This document shows positions 45,690-53,234 of a stretch of DNA of 64,000 bases, piece by piece. Within the stretch, counting starts at the first letter, position 1. Each line of letters begins with the position of its first letter. The DNA is from an uncultured Collinsella sp. (GTDB taxonomy: Bacteria > Actinomycetota > Coriobacteriia > Coriobacteriales > Coriobacteriaceae), in NCBI GenBank assembly GCA_934647195.1, contig CAKUFD010000005.1:107773-171772 (forward strand). The letters run 5' to 3'. Both the position numbers and the translations under genes were made by a program. A model generated the notes under the pieces. The model ran no database searches. It was not told the origin of the DNA and saw nothing but the letters and a program-made list of their open reading frames with translations.

Positions 45690-46457
45690 TTACAGTCCAA
45701 AATAGGTCTTGAGCCAGGTTTTCTCGGTTTCTGGCGAATCGCAGACGTGGCTTTCTATGCTGCCGTCTTCTTTCTGGATGGTGAGCGTGTCTCCGGTAAG
45801 GGCAACGCTTCCTGTAGGCGTGCTGATGCTGACCGCCGTTTTTTGCGTAAGCCACATGTCCGGCGAGGTCGAGCAGTAGTAGTTAAGGACTTCGAAATCG
45901 GTATCCTGCGCAGGGTGCAGCGTAAAGCTCATGAGGGGACGATACTCTCCGTCTCGCTTCCTTTCCATCAGGATTTCCCCGTTGGTATCCTGCGGCTCCA
46001 TTGTCACGCGGAAGCTGCCGTTTTTCTCGGTATGAAGGCCGTCTTCCAACTTGACCGGATACCGGGGACCGGGACCGCCGTAGCCCACGTCGCAGAAATA
46101 GGGACCGTCTTCCAAGACAACCATCGTGGCCCTGTGCAGGATGCGGCGAAGATCGTCCGGGCTCCACAGCATTCGTATCGCAAGCGGTGTGACGTCAAAG
46201 CCCAGGCCCTTGAGGAGCTCGTAGAAGATCTTGTTCAGCTCAAAACAGTATCCACCCCGTCCTTGGTGGACGATTTTGTGGAAGATGTCCTCGGTTTTGA
46301 GGGAGGGAACCCTCTTCTCCTTGAAGACCTCCAAATTTTCAAAAGGAACGCTTTGAAGCTGCAGCTCCATAAGCTTTTCCAGACAATCCTTATCTGTATG
46401 TGGCTCTTCCTGGTAGCCGATGCGCTCCAGGTATGCCTTGCATTCCAGTGCATTCAT
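45690..46457 (-). CDS. nat: Arylamine N-acetyltransferase
   Basis: 255 residues. The Cys-His-Asp triad is visible: Cys71 in GRGGYCFELN, His108 in RILHRATMVV, Asp123 in YFCDVGYGGPG. The enzyme transfers acetyl groups from acetyl-CoA to arylamines, hydrazines or arylhydroxylamines in the cytoplasm; in gut bacteria it can modify drugs such as 5-aminosalicylate. AAGGAGG about 6 bases upstream supports the ATG at 46457. Codon and base use look less GC-rich than its neighbours, hinting at transfer. Single gene between divergent and convergent neighbours with its own terminator. Confidence 0.93.
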   Translation of the reverse strand: MNALECKAYLERIGYQEEPHTDKDCLEKLMELQLQSVPFENLEVFKEKRVPSLKTEDIFHKIVHQGRGGYCFELNKIFYELLKGLGFDVTPLAIRMLWSPDDLRRILHRATMVVLEDGPYFCDVGYGGPGPRYPVKLEDGLHTEKNGSFRVTMEPQDTNGEILMERKRDGEYRPLMSFTLHPAQDTDFEVLNYYCSTSPDMWLTQKTAVSISTPTGSVALTGDTLTIQKEDGSIESHVCDSPETEKTWLKTYFGL

Positions 46458-46648
46458 ATGCCGTTCCTCCTTACGTTCACAAATAACAGCACGTATATGC
46501 AGCGATGCGAGAGCCCATTGAAGTTAGGGATGGCGAGGGACTCACATTCAAGACGATTATCCCATATTTCAAGCTTCGCCAATATTACGTATCGGTCGAG
46601 CGGCAACGTGGGGCGGTTGTGCTCCTCACGTTCAACCAGCTCGTCAAT

Positions 46649-46656
46649 GCTATGAT
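46649..46656 (+). promoter_or_regulatory. Extended -10 promoter candidate of ispF
   Basis: TGCTATGAT provides an extended -10, about 40 bases before the ispF start. No good -35 is seen. Confidence 0.35.
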
Positions 46657-46696
46657 GGTTCGGACGTATCGGCATTGACATGAAGGGGCTATCTGC

Positions 46697-47191
46697 ATGT
46701 CCTCTCAACTTCGCATCGGACACGGCTACGATGTCCATCGTCTGGTGGAAGGGCGCCGATGTATTATCGGCGGGGTCGATATTCCGCACGATAAAGGGCT
46801 GCTCGGTCATTCCGATGCCGACGTCTTGGCTCATGCCCTGGCAGATGCCATCTTGGGCGCTGCTCGTGCCGGGGATATCGGGAAGCTTTTTCCCGACACC
46901 GATCCTGCCTATGAGGGTGCCGACTCGCTGCTGCTGCTCGCACGCGTCATGGAACATGTGCGCGGCCTTGGCTTCGAATTTGTTGACGCCGACTGCACCA
47001 TCGCTTGTCAGGAGCCCAAGATCTCGCCTCATCGCGACCAGATGCGCGCCAACTTGAGCCGCGCTTTGGGGGTCGATATCGAATCGGTGGGCGTCGCGGC
47101 AACGACAACCGAGCGCTTGGGCTGGGAAGGCCAAGGCGAGGGCATCGGCGCTTGGGCCGTTTGCTTGCTCGAAAAGAAATCTGAGGAGTAA
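46697..47191 (+). CDS. ispF: 2-C-methyl-D-erythritol 2,4-cyclodiphosphate synthase
   Basis: 164 residues. Converts CDP-ME 2-phosphate to MEcPP in the non-mevalonate isoprenoid pathway. Zinc ligands are in RIGHGYDVHRL (Asp12, His14) and LLGHSDADV; the family end motifs KLFPDTDP and ERLGWEGQGEGIGAWAV are intact. GAAGGGG at 46682-46688 supports the ATG at 46697. It is followed 3 bases later by cysS, a pairing common in many bacteria. Confidence 0.95.
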   Translation: MSSQLRIGHGYDVHRLVEGRRCIIGGVDIPHDKGLLGHSDADVLAHALADAILGAARAGDIGKLFPDTDPAYEGADSLLLLARVMEHVRGLGFEFVDADCTIACQEPKISPHRDQMRANLSRALGVDIESVGVAATTTERLGWEGQGEGIGAWAVCLLEKKSEE

Positions 47192-47194
47192 CCC

Positions 47195-48661
47195 ATGCGT
47201 ATCTACAACAGCGCCACGCATAAAAAAGAAGAGTTCGCGCCCATCGAAGAGGGCAAGGTCCGCATGTACGTGTGCGGCCCCACCGTCTACGACAATATCC
47301 ACATTGGCAACGCCCGTACCTTTATTAGCTTCGACGTCATTCGCCGTTGGCTCATGGCCAAGGGTTTTGAGGTGACCTTTGCGCAGAATCTTACCGACGT
47401 GGACGACAAGATCATCAAGCGCGCCAACGAGCAGGGTCGCACTGCTGCCGAGGTGGCAAGCGAGTTTTCCGACAAGTTCATCGGCGTTATGCGCGCCGCC
47501 AACGTGCTCGATCCCGATATTCGCCCCCGCGCGACCAAAGAGATCGGTCCCATGATCGGCATGATCAAGACCTTGATCGAGCAGGGCCATGCCTACGCCG
47601 CCGATAATGGTGACGTGTACTTTGCCGTGCGCAGCGATCCCACCTATGGCGAGGTTTCGGGTCGCAATATCGACGACCTGATGGTGGGCGCGCGTATCGA
47701 GGAGAACGAGGACAAGCACGATCCGCTCGACTTCGCTTTGTGGAAGGCCGCCAAGCCCGGTGAGCCCATGTGGGATTCTCCGTGGGGCAAGGGCCGTCCC
47801 GGTTGGCACACCGAGTGCGCTGCCATGGTGCATCGCTATTTGGGCGTGCCCATCGATATTCACGGGGGCGGATCCGACCTCGCCTTCCCGCACCATGAGA
47901 ACGAGTGCGCTCAGGCCACCTGCGCTTGGCATCAGGGCTTTTCCAATACCTGGATGCATACGGGCATGCTTTTGGTCGATGGCGAGAAGATGAGCAAGTC
48001 GCTTGGCAACTTCTTTACGCTGGCCGAGGTTTTGGAGAAGCACTCTGGCGCGGCACTGCGTCTGCTCATGCTGCAAACAAGCTATCGCTCGCCGCTCGAT
48101 TTCTCGTGGGATCGTTTGGACGGTGCCGAGAGCTCGCTGACGCGTATCGCCGGCACGGTGCAGAATCTGCGCTGGGCGGCATCGCATGCAACGGCTCAGG
48201 CAGATGCTGCTCTTGCCGAGGATTTTGATGCAAAGACCGCTGCCGTTCGCGCGAGCTTTGCCGAGTGCATGGACGACGACTTCAATACCGCCGGTGCCCT
48301 GGGCGCTGTCTTTGGTTTTGTGACCGAGTGCAACCAGTACTTGGAGGCCGCGGGCGACGCTGTCGCGGCGCCGGTGACACTTGCTGGAGCCGATGTCCTG
48401 GCAGAGTTGCTCTCCACACTGGGTATCGAGTTGCCCGAGCCCGAGGAGGAGCTGCCCGCAGGTTTGCTTGACGTGGCTCGCGAGCTGGTTGATTTTGAGG
48501 GCGACGACGTTGCGGAGGCCGCCGAGAAGATCTTGGCCGCCCGCTCCGAGGCCCGTGCAGCCAAGAACTGGGGCTTGGCCGACGCCATTCGTGACCAGCT
48601 CAAGGATCTGGGCTTGGTTATTGAGGATACCGCAGCAGGCACCCGTATTAAGTCGGCCTAG
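47195..48661 (+). CDS. cysS: Cysteinyl-tRNA synthetase
   Basis: 488 residues. Class I synthetase with zinc ligand Cys27 and HIGH-type motif in YVCGPTVYDNIHIGNARTFI, other zinc ligands in WHTECAAM and FPHHENECAQ, and KMSKS in GEKMSKSLGNFF. The C-terminal DALR-type anticodon domain is complete to the stop. Starts 3 bases after ispF; the GAGGAG ribosome site is inside the end of ispF, so the two are co-transcribed. Usual length for the family. Confidence 0.97.
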   Translation: MRIYNSATHKKEEFAPIEEGKVRMYVCGPTVYDNIHIGNARTFISFDVIRRWLMAKGFEVTFAQNLTDVDDKIIKRANEQGRTAAEVASEFSDKFIGVMRAANVLDPDIRPRATKEIGPMIGMIKTLIEQGHAYAADNGDVYFAVRSDPTYGEVSGRNIDDLMVGARIEENEDKHDPLDFALWKAAKPGEPMWDSPWGKGRPGWHTECAAMVHRYLGVPIDIHGGGSDLAFPHHENECAQATCAWHQGFSNTWMHTGMLLVDGEKMSKSLGNFFTLAEVLEKHSGAALRLLMLQTSYRSPLDFSWDRLDGAESSLTRIAGTVQNLRWAASHATAQADAALAEDFDAKTAAVRASFAECMDDDFNTAGALGAVFGFVTECNQYLEAAGDAVAAPVTLAGADVLAELLSTLGIELPEPEEELPAGLLDVARELVDFEGDDVAEAAEKILAARSEARAAKNWGLADAIRDQLKDLGLVIEDTAAGTRIKSA

Positions 48662-48680
48662 TCCCAGCGACCGGATCACA

Positions 48681-48766
48681 GCACCGCACCTCGCCGCTCA
48701 TTCGTCGCTTGCGTACCCAAGTACGCGGCGCTCCTCTTTCGGGGCGATCTGCGGCACTGTGACCGG
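48681..48766 (+). repeat. ~80-bp intergenic repeat, unit 1
   Basis: GCACCGCACCTCGCCGCTCA then TTCGTCGCTTGCGTAC, a GTACGC inverted half, GGCGCTCCTCTTTCGGGG and GCACTGTGACCGG. The internal GCGTAC-N-GTACGC palindrome would form a small hairpin. Confidence 0.7.
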
Positions 48767-48782
48767 TCGTACTTCCGGGTCC

Positions 48783-48864
48783 GGGCACCCGACCTTGCCC
48801 CTCATTCGTCGGTCGCGTACCTCAGTACGCTTCCCTCCTCTTTCGGGGCAATCTCGGGCACCTG
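48783..48864 (+). repeat. ~80-bp intergenic repeat, unit 2
   Basis: Second unit with CCTCATTCGTCG, GCGTACCTCAGTACGC and CCTCCTCTTTCGGGGCAATC in the same order as unit 1. Confidence 0.7.
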
Positions 48865-48887
48865 GAAAACCCGTGGCCCCGGGTCCG

Positions 48888-48950
48888 GCATCGCACCTCG
48901 CCGCTCAATCGTCGCTTGCGTACCTCAAGTACGCGGCGGCGGGGGAGCAC
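48888..48950 (+). repeat. ~80-bp intergenic repeat, unit 3 (truncated)
   Basis: Left half only: GCATCGCACCTCGCCGCTCA, ATCGTCGCTTGCGTACCTCA and AGTACGCGG, then it breaks off into GGCGGGGGAGCACGGG. Confidence 0.65.
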
Positions 48951-48994
48951 GGGTCCATCTATTGTTGTAACTTCTTTAAACGAGGAGAGATATC

Positions 48995-49894
48995 GTGGCG
49001 GACAAGCGCGCACGTGGCAATAACCAAAAGAAGGACGCCTCTCGTGGCGGCCGCTCGCAGGCCCCGCGCAAGGCCGCTTCTCGCGCTCCCAAGCAGGGAA
49101 GTGAACCTTCCCGTCGTGGCGGCGCACCTCGCGAACGCGTCGCTGTGCCCGCGGGCGACTTTATCGAGGGACGTCGTGCTGCTGCCGAGGCACTGCGCAC
49201 GGGCTTTCCCGTCAAGCGTGCCCTTGTTGCCGACGGCCAAGGCTCCGACGCCGCTCTTGCTCGCCTGATTGACGACCTCTATCGTGCGAACATTCCCATC
49301 AAGACGGTGCCGCGCGCGCAGCTCGATGCTATCTCCAGCCATGGTGCGCATCAGGGTATCGCGCTCGAGGTGGGTTCCTTCCCCTATGCGGACATCTCAG
49401 ACATCATTTCTCGTGCGGGCGAGGGTCCTGCTCTCGTTCTCGTGCTCGACCATGTGACCGACGATGGAAACTTCGGCGCCATCGTTCGTTCTGCCGAAGT
49501 CGTGGGGGCCGCCGGCGTCGTCATCGCCAACAAGCGCGCCGCGGGCGTCACCGTGGGCAGCTATAAGACCTCCGCGGGTGCCGTGATGCACCTGCCTATC
49601 GCGCAGGTTCCCAATATCGCCCGTGCACTCGACGATCTTAAAGATGCGGGCTTTTGGGTGGCGGGTGCTTCCGAGCACGCACAAGATGTGTGCTGGGATT
49701 CTCCCCTCCAGGGACGCGTTGCGCTTGTTATGGGTTCCGAGGGCGATGGCATTTCGCGCTTGGTGCTCGAGAAGTGTGACTTTTTGACCAAGCTTCCGCA
49801 GCGCGGTCTTACCGAGAGTCTGAATGTTGCCCAGGCAGCGTGCGCCCTGTGCTTTGAGTGGATGCGTCGCAACGCGTCCGATCTGGGGGAGTAG
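48995..49894 (+). CDS. rlmB: 23S rRNA 2'-O-methyltransferase, TrmH/RlmB type
   Basis: 299 residues. A Lys/Arg/Ala-rich N-terminal tail of ~55 residues leads to the substrate-binding domain (FIEGRRAAAEALRTGFPVKR) and the SPOUT catalytic domain with motifs DHVTDDGNFGAIVRSAEVVG, ALVMGSEGDGISRLVLEKCD and LTESLNVAQAACALCFEWMR. RlmB methylates G2251 of 23S rRNA (E. coli numbering); the same family includes other SpoU methylases, so the site is probable rather than sure. GTG start at 48995 with GAGGAGA upstream. Followed by yacP after 2 bases. Confidence 0.9.
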   Translation: MADKRARGNNQKKDASRGGRSQAPRKAASRAPKQGSEPSRRGGAPRERVAVPAGDFIEGRRAAAEALRTGFPVKRALVADGQGSDAALARLIDDLYRANIPIKTVPRAQLDAISSHGAHQGIALEVGSFPYADISDIISRAGEGPALVLVLDHVTDDGNFGAIVRSAEVVGAAGVVIANKRAAGVTVGSYKTSAGAVMHLPIAQVPNIARALDDLKDAGFWVAGASEHAQDVCWDSPLQGRVALVMGSEGDGISRLVLEKCDFLTKLPQRGLTESLNVAQAACALCFEWMRRNASDLGE

Positions 49895-49896
49895 CC

Positions 49897-50583
49897 ATGG
49901 GAAAGAAAAGTCGCGCCAAGGCCAAAGCGAAGCGATTTGGCGAGAGTTCGGTGCGCGAGACCGTTTCGGCCAGCACGTATGGAGTGGGCAATGCGTTTTC
50001 GGCGGCATTCGAGACGCCCGATGTTCCTCCGCGTGGCACCAATGCCTCGGGCAAGCGCGAGCTGCTGGTGGTCGATGGCTACAACATCATTCACTCGACG
50101 CCGCGCTACGAGCGTCTGGTGTACGATCGCTCGGACGATCCCTATTCTCGCGACGTCCATGCCTCCGCGCGCACGGCGCTCATTTCGGATGTTGCCGCGT
50201 TTGCCCAGGGTCGTTACGAGGCTGTGATCGTTTTCGACGGCGCAGGCAATGTTTCTGCCGAGCGCCCGAATATCTCCCAGGCGGGTTGCCGCATTGAGTT
50301 TTCGCCCACAGGGGTTTCGGCCGATACCGTGGTCCAGCGCATCTGCACTGAGGCGCGCGAGACCGGCCGCGCTTGCACGGTGGTGACGAGTGACGCCATG
50401 ATTCAGGCGACGGTGATGGGCAAGGGCGTGACGCGCATCTCTGCCCGCATGCTTCTGGGCGAGATCGAGCAGATCGACCGCGACGTGGCCGAGGTTGAAG
50501 AGGCTCCGCAGATCAAGATGACCTTGGGTAGCCGTCTGAGCCCCGAGGCGCTGGCGAAGCTCAAGGCCCTTCGCGGACGGTAG
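49897..50583 (+). CDS. yacP: NYN-domain ribonuclease (YacP/Rae1 type)
   Basis: 228 residues. The basic N-terminus (KKSRAKAKAKRF) and ~50-residue linker precede a NYN/PIN-like domain beginning ELLVVDGYNIIHST with further acidic residues in AVIVFDGAGN and VVTSDAMIQATVMG. B. subtilis Rae1/YacP is a ribosome-associated endonuclease that cuts mRNA in the A site; it is usually encoded next to rlmB, as here. ATG at 49897 follows GGGGGAG; an earlier in-frame start lies inside rlmB. Confidence 0.88.
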   Translation: MGKKSRAKAKAKRFGESSVRETVSASTYGVGNAFSAAFETPDVPPRGTNASGKRELLVVDGYNIIHSTPRYERLVYDRSDDPYSRDVHASARTALISDVAAFAQGRYEAVIVFDGAGNVSAERPNISQAGCRIEFSPTGVSADTVVQRICTEARETGRACTVVTSDAMIQATVMGKGVTRISARMLLGEIEQIDRDVAEVEEAPQIKMTLGSRLSPEALAKLKALRGR

Positions 50584-50616
50584 AGCGCGAAGGGCGGCGC
50601 AGGTTGGCTTTGTCCG

Positions 50617-51957
50617 CTAATTCCATTCAGCGATATCGACCATTCTGCGGACGCGCCACGAGAGTGCTTCTCTTATAAAGGGTAGCCTTGATGCCAAGGC
50701 TTCGTTTCCGGATAGAATTTCGATAGCCTCATCAACAAAACCCTCGAGCTTGTCTCCGTCAAACCAGCTCATGTCCTCAACAAGCAGCATCTGTTTGGCG
50801 GGGCTTGAATGAAATTGTGTACTGGTAAAGCTATGCTCTCCGGCCTCGAGCGCTTCCAGCGATACATTGCACCACAGCGACGACCCCGAATCAAAAATCG
50901 GAGCTGGTCTGCAGGCCAGTGTGTTGACGTTGCGCACCAGCCCGAAGTTGCGCCAATGACGATCGTAATTGGCGATGATGTCGTCGCACACAATCATTCG
51001 ATCAAGGGCATCTTGGATGTTTGCGACACCGAGTTCTTCGCAGCTTGCAATGTATTTCTCATAATCGGTTAGGCGTTCGTCTGCGCTTGCCCGTTCGTTT
51101 ACATAGAACGCGGGCACGTATTCCTCTTCATCGGTCAAGAAGACATCGCATGCGCTCAGGGCAGAGGTTCCTTTGCCCTCGAGCGAATAGGGCACATAAT
51201 CTTTAGCGTCAAGAACCCTTCGATGGAGCGCGGTGGCTACTAGCTCGTTATACGGCTCCTGATTGAGATGGGCGCCAGCTTTATGGAGAACCCTGCGTGC
51301 CCCTTCGCAAGTCCAGTACTTTTGAAGATTGCCGTCGGAAGTGTTATCGGGTTTTGCTGCGGTCGCTTTTCCTTCCGGTGCGAAAGGGGCGATAGTCAGC
51401 GAGACATCCTCAAATGAGTTGTTGAAGAAGTTGATGTCCTCCCATTTAAGACCGGAACTTTGAGGCAAGATCCAATACTGATCGGATAGAGAGAGGCCGA
51501 GGTTGCGTTGAACGAGCTCTTCAGGGAGATCGACTGCAGCTTCTGCCAATAGGGCGGTTAACCCGATACGGGCGAGCGGGATGCCGCGCCCCTTCCACCA
51601 CATGCGAAATGAATCGAGCGATGCGAGGTTGTTGCGGCCGAAGACTCCGATGGGGGCATGTGACGTGTCGATGTCGGCGCCGATATGGATGAAGTCTTTT
51701 CGCGATTTGCTGTATACCAACCGGGCAACTTCGTGGGTTCGATTCATGAGCGTGAACGTGATTTCGTTTTTCCCGCTCCCTCGGCGAGGGCGTCCCCCGC
51801 TCTTGTCTGCCGAGCGGAGTCGTTCGTTGACGCTGTCTTTTTCAATAAGCCATACACCGGATGCCTTGCGGGCTGCCAATGTGCCACATTTAATGAGCTC
51901 CTGCACCCTTCGTGGGGTGATATTGAGTAGTTCGGCAGCTTCCCGGGTAGTCAACAT
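50617..51957 (-). CDS. Excisionase-type HTH fused to HipA-like kinase
   Basis: 446 residues. The first ~45 residues (LTTREAAELLNITPRRVQEL ... SGVWLIEKDSV) form a MerR/excisionase-like helix-turn-helix (HTH_17). From about residue 95 a HipA-type Ser/Thr kinase fold follows: the ATP-region lysine in DNTSDGNLQKYW, catalytic-loop residues Asp332 and Asn337 in ANYDRHWRNFGLVRN, and the metal Asp356 in APIFDSGSSLW. The D-x4-N spacing equals HipA (Asp309/Asn314). HipA phosphorylates GltX and its homologues other targets, and is usually paired with a separate HipB antitoxin; here the DNA-binding part is in the same chain and no partner ORF is adjacent. A palindromic operator overlaps its promoter. Confidence 0.78.
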   Translation of the reverse strand: MLTTREAAELLNITPRRVQELIKCGTLAARKASGVWLIEKDSVNERLRSADKSGGRPRRGSGKNEITFTLMNRTHEVARLVYSKSRKDFIHIGADIDTSHAPIGVFGRNNLASLDSFRMWWKGRGIPLARIGLTALLAEAAVDLPEELVQRNLGLSLSDQYWILPQSSGLKWEDINFFNNSFEDVSLTIAPFAPEGKATAAKPDNTSDGNLQKYWTCEGARRVLHKAGAHLNQEPYNELVATALHRRVLDAKDYVPYSLEGKGTSALSACDVFLTDEEEYVPAFYVNERASADERLTDYEKYIASCEELGVANIQDALDRMIVCDDIIANYDRHWRNFGLVRNVNTLACRPAPIFDSGSSLWCNVSLEALEAGEHSFTSTQFHSSPAKQMLLVEDMSWFDGDKLEGFVDEAIEILSGNEALASRLPFIREALSWRVRRMVDIAEWN

Positions 51958-51970
51958 AACGAAACCCTTC

Positions 51971-52038
51971 GTCAGAACGAATAGTTTTATCTATCAACGA
52001 TTATAATAAACTATTCGTTCTGACGAATAGTTTTTGAC
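51971..52038 (-). promoter_or_regulatory. Operator/promoter of the HTH-HipA gene
   Basis: GTCAGAACGAATAGTTT (51971-51987) and AAACTATTCGTTCTGAC (52008-52024) are a perfect 17-bp inverted repeat; a third related half, GACGAATAGTTTTTGAC, overlaps at 52022-52038. A minus-strand TATAAT (52005-52000) lies between the arms. The fused HTH likely represses its own promoter here (inference). Confidence 0.7.
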
Positions 52039-52180
52039 AGTTAAAAGGTTTTCTCTTGATGTTTGCACTAGAGAGTGCCGTCTTGAGCTTGGCGTTTATG
52101 TCGTGTCCTTGCGACCACATGTTGCGTCCAGCTCTCAATTCCTTTATCCTAAACAAGCTTCGCGCGATAGCGCCAAGCGT

Positions 52181-52255
52181 GCCAGTGTGGCGCAACGGTA
52201 GCGCAACTGATTTGTAATCAGTGGGTTGCGGGTTCGATTCCTGTCACTGGCTCCA
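52181..52255 (+). tRNA. tRNA-Thr (anticodon UGU)
   Basis: 75 bases including encoded CCA. The acceptor stem GCCAGTG / CACTGGC is fully paired; the anticodon arm is ACTGA-TTTGTAA-TCAGT with anticodon TGT; the T-arm contains GGTTCGATTCC. Discriminator base T precedes CCA. A terminator follows at 52264-52307. Confidence 0.97.
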
Positions 52256-52263
52256 TGAAAAAT

Positions 52264-52307
52264 AGCAGGTCAGGCGGTATAAAAATCCGTCTGGCCTGCT
52301 TTCTTTT
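52264..52307 (+). terminator. Terminator of tRNA-Thr
   Basis: AGCAGGTCAGGCGG pairs with CCGTCTGGCCTGCT (two wobbles), followed by TTCTTTT. Confidence 0.85.
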
Positions 52308-52376
52308 GCGATGTGCCCCGCTATGCCAAAAAGCTCATTTTGCAGCTGCTGCCTGGCTTTATGCTTCAGCGCGTGC

Positions 52377-53222
52377 CTAGAGAAGCTCGTTCATCCATTC
52401 GATGATCTCGCGATACGTTTCAAGGCCTTCTGGCTTTGTGGTGTCGCGATCAAAATCGTGCGGGAGATAGTACACGGTTTTCATTTTGGCCTGAGGGGCT
52501 TTGCGCCAAAGGGTTTTAGAGATGCGAAGGGGAATGTCCTCGTCTCCGCTGCTCGCAGCGATAAACAGCGACGGGAGCGAGGCTATATCCTGTTCGGAGA
52601 GCGACCAGGATTCAGGCTCGCGAGAAGGGTCTTTGCAATCGAGTCCAATCATGTTCAGCCATGCGCCGGGCTGTTGACGCGCGTATACGTACAGCGCATA
52701 GCGGGTTGCCTTGGCCCCCGTTGTCGGTTGTCCGCTGTCGCGCGTGATGGCGTCAACGGTTTTGTCGCTTACCTCCGGCAGGCTGGAATAGGCCTTGGCA
52801 GGAAGCGCGATAGCCTTATCGGTTAAATCGTAATAGCCGTAAAGGTCGATGATTCCCAGCGGCTGAGGGGAGATGTTTTGCCTTTTGAGCTCACGGGACA
52901 GAAGAAGCGTGAGATTTGCCCCAGCCGATCTTCCAAAAAGAACGTAGCCATCAAATTCGCCGCTCTCGGTGGGCGCCAAGACCGCTTCTTTGAACGTCTC
53001 GGTTATCGCCGCCATGATATCCGGGAGTGCGCTTTCGGGGGCAAGGGGGTAATCGGCGGCGATAACCGTATAGCCAGCTTTTGTAAGGAGTTCGATATAG
53101 GGGGACGGCAAATCGTCTCGCTCTCCGTACAAAAGACCTCCTCCGTGGAGGTAAAAGACGGCGACATGCTTATCGCTAAGCTCAGATGCTTTGTATGTCG
53201 TTAGAAGGTTATGAACATCCAT
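52377..53222 (-). CDS. Alpha/beta hydrolase of the hormone-sensitive lipase type
   Basis: 281 residues. The oxyanion motif is FYLHGGGLLYGERDD, the nucleophile elbow LFGRSAGANLTLL, the acid in AASSGDEDIPL and histidine in YYLPHDFDRD. Members hydrolyse small acyl esters; the natural substrate is unknown. AAAGGAG about 8 bases upstream supports the ATG at 53222. It ends close to the PucR gene on the same strand (12 bases), so they may share a transcript, in which case it could belong to the catabolic locus. Confidence 0.82.
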   Translation of the reverse strand: MDVHNLLTTYKASELSDKHVAVFYLHGGGLLYGERDDLPSPYIELLTKAGYTVIAADYPLAPESALPDIMAAITETFKEAVLAPTESGEFDGYVLFGRSAGANLTLLLSRELKRQNISPQPLGIIDLYGYYDLTDKAIALPAKAYSSLPEVSDKTVDAITRDSGQPTTGAKATRYALYVYARQQPGAWLNMIGLDCKDPSREPESWSLSEQDIASLPSLFIAASSGDEDIPLRISKTLWRKAPQAKMKTVYYLPHDFDRDTTKPEGLETYREIIEWMNELL

Positions 53223-53234
53223 GTGGTTTCTCCT

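Larger units (their letters stand above)
48662..48994. other. Intergenic region filled with clustered repeats
   Basis: 333 bases between cysS and the rlmB-type gene, nearly all occupied by three related ~80-bp units. In many Firmicutes mrnC (Mini-III RNase) sits at this place; I see no such gene here. The TTGTTGTAACTT stretch before the next ribosome site is all that remains for a promoter. Confidence 0.65.

Noticed and set aside
46454-48679. 741-residue minus-strand open frame across ispF and cysS
   Set aside because: Overlaps two certain housekeeping genes over their full length.
52181-52255. tRNA-Thr as attachment site of an integrated element
   Set aside because: No integrase gene and no repeated tRNA 3' end was seen nearby; the HipA-like gene alone is not enough.
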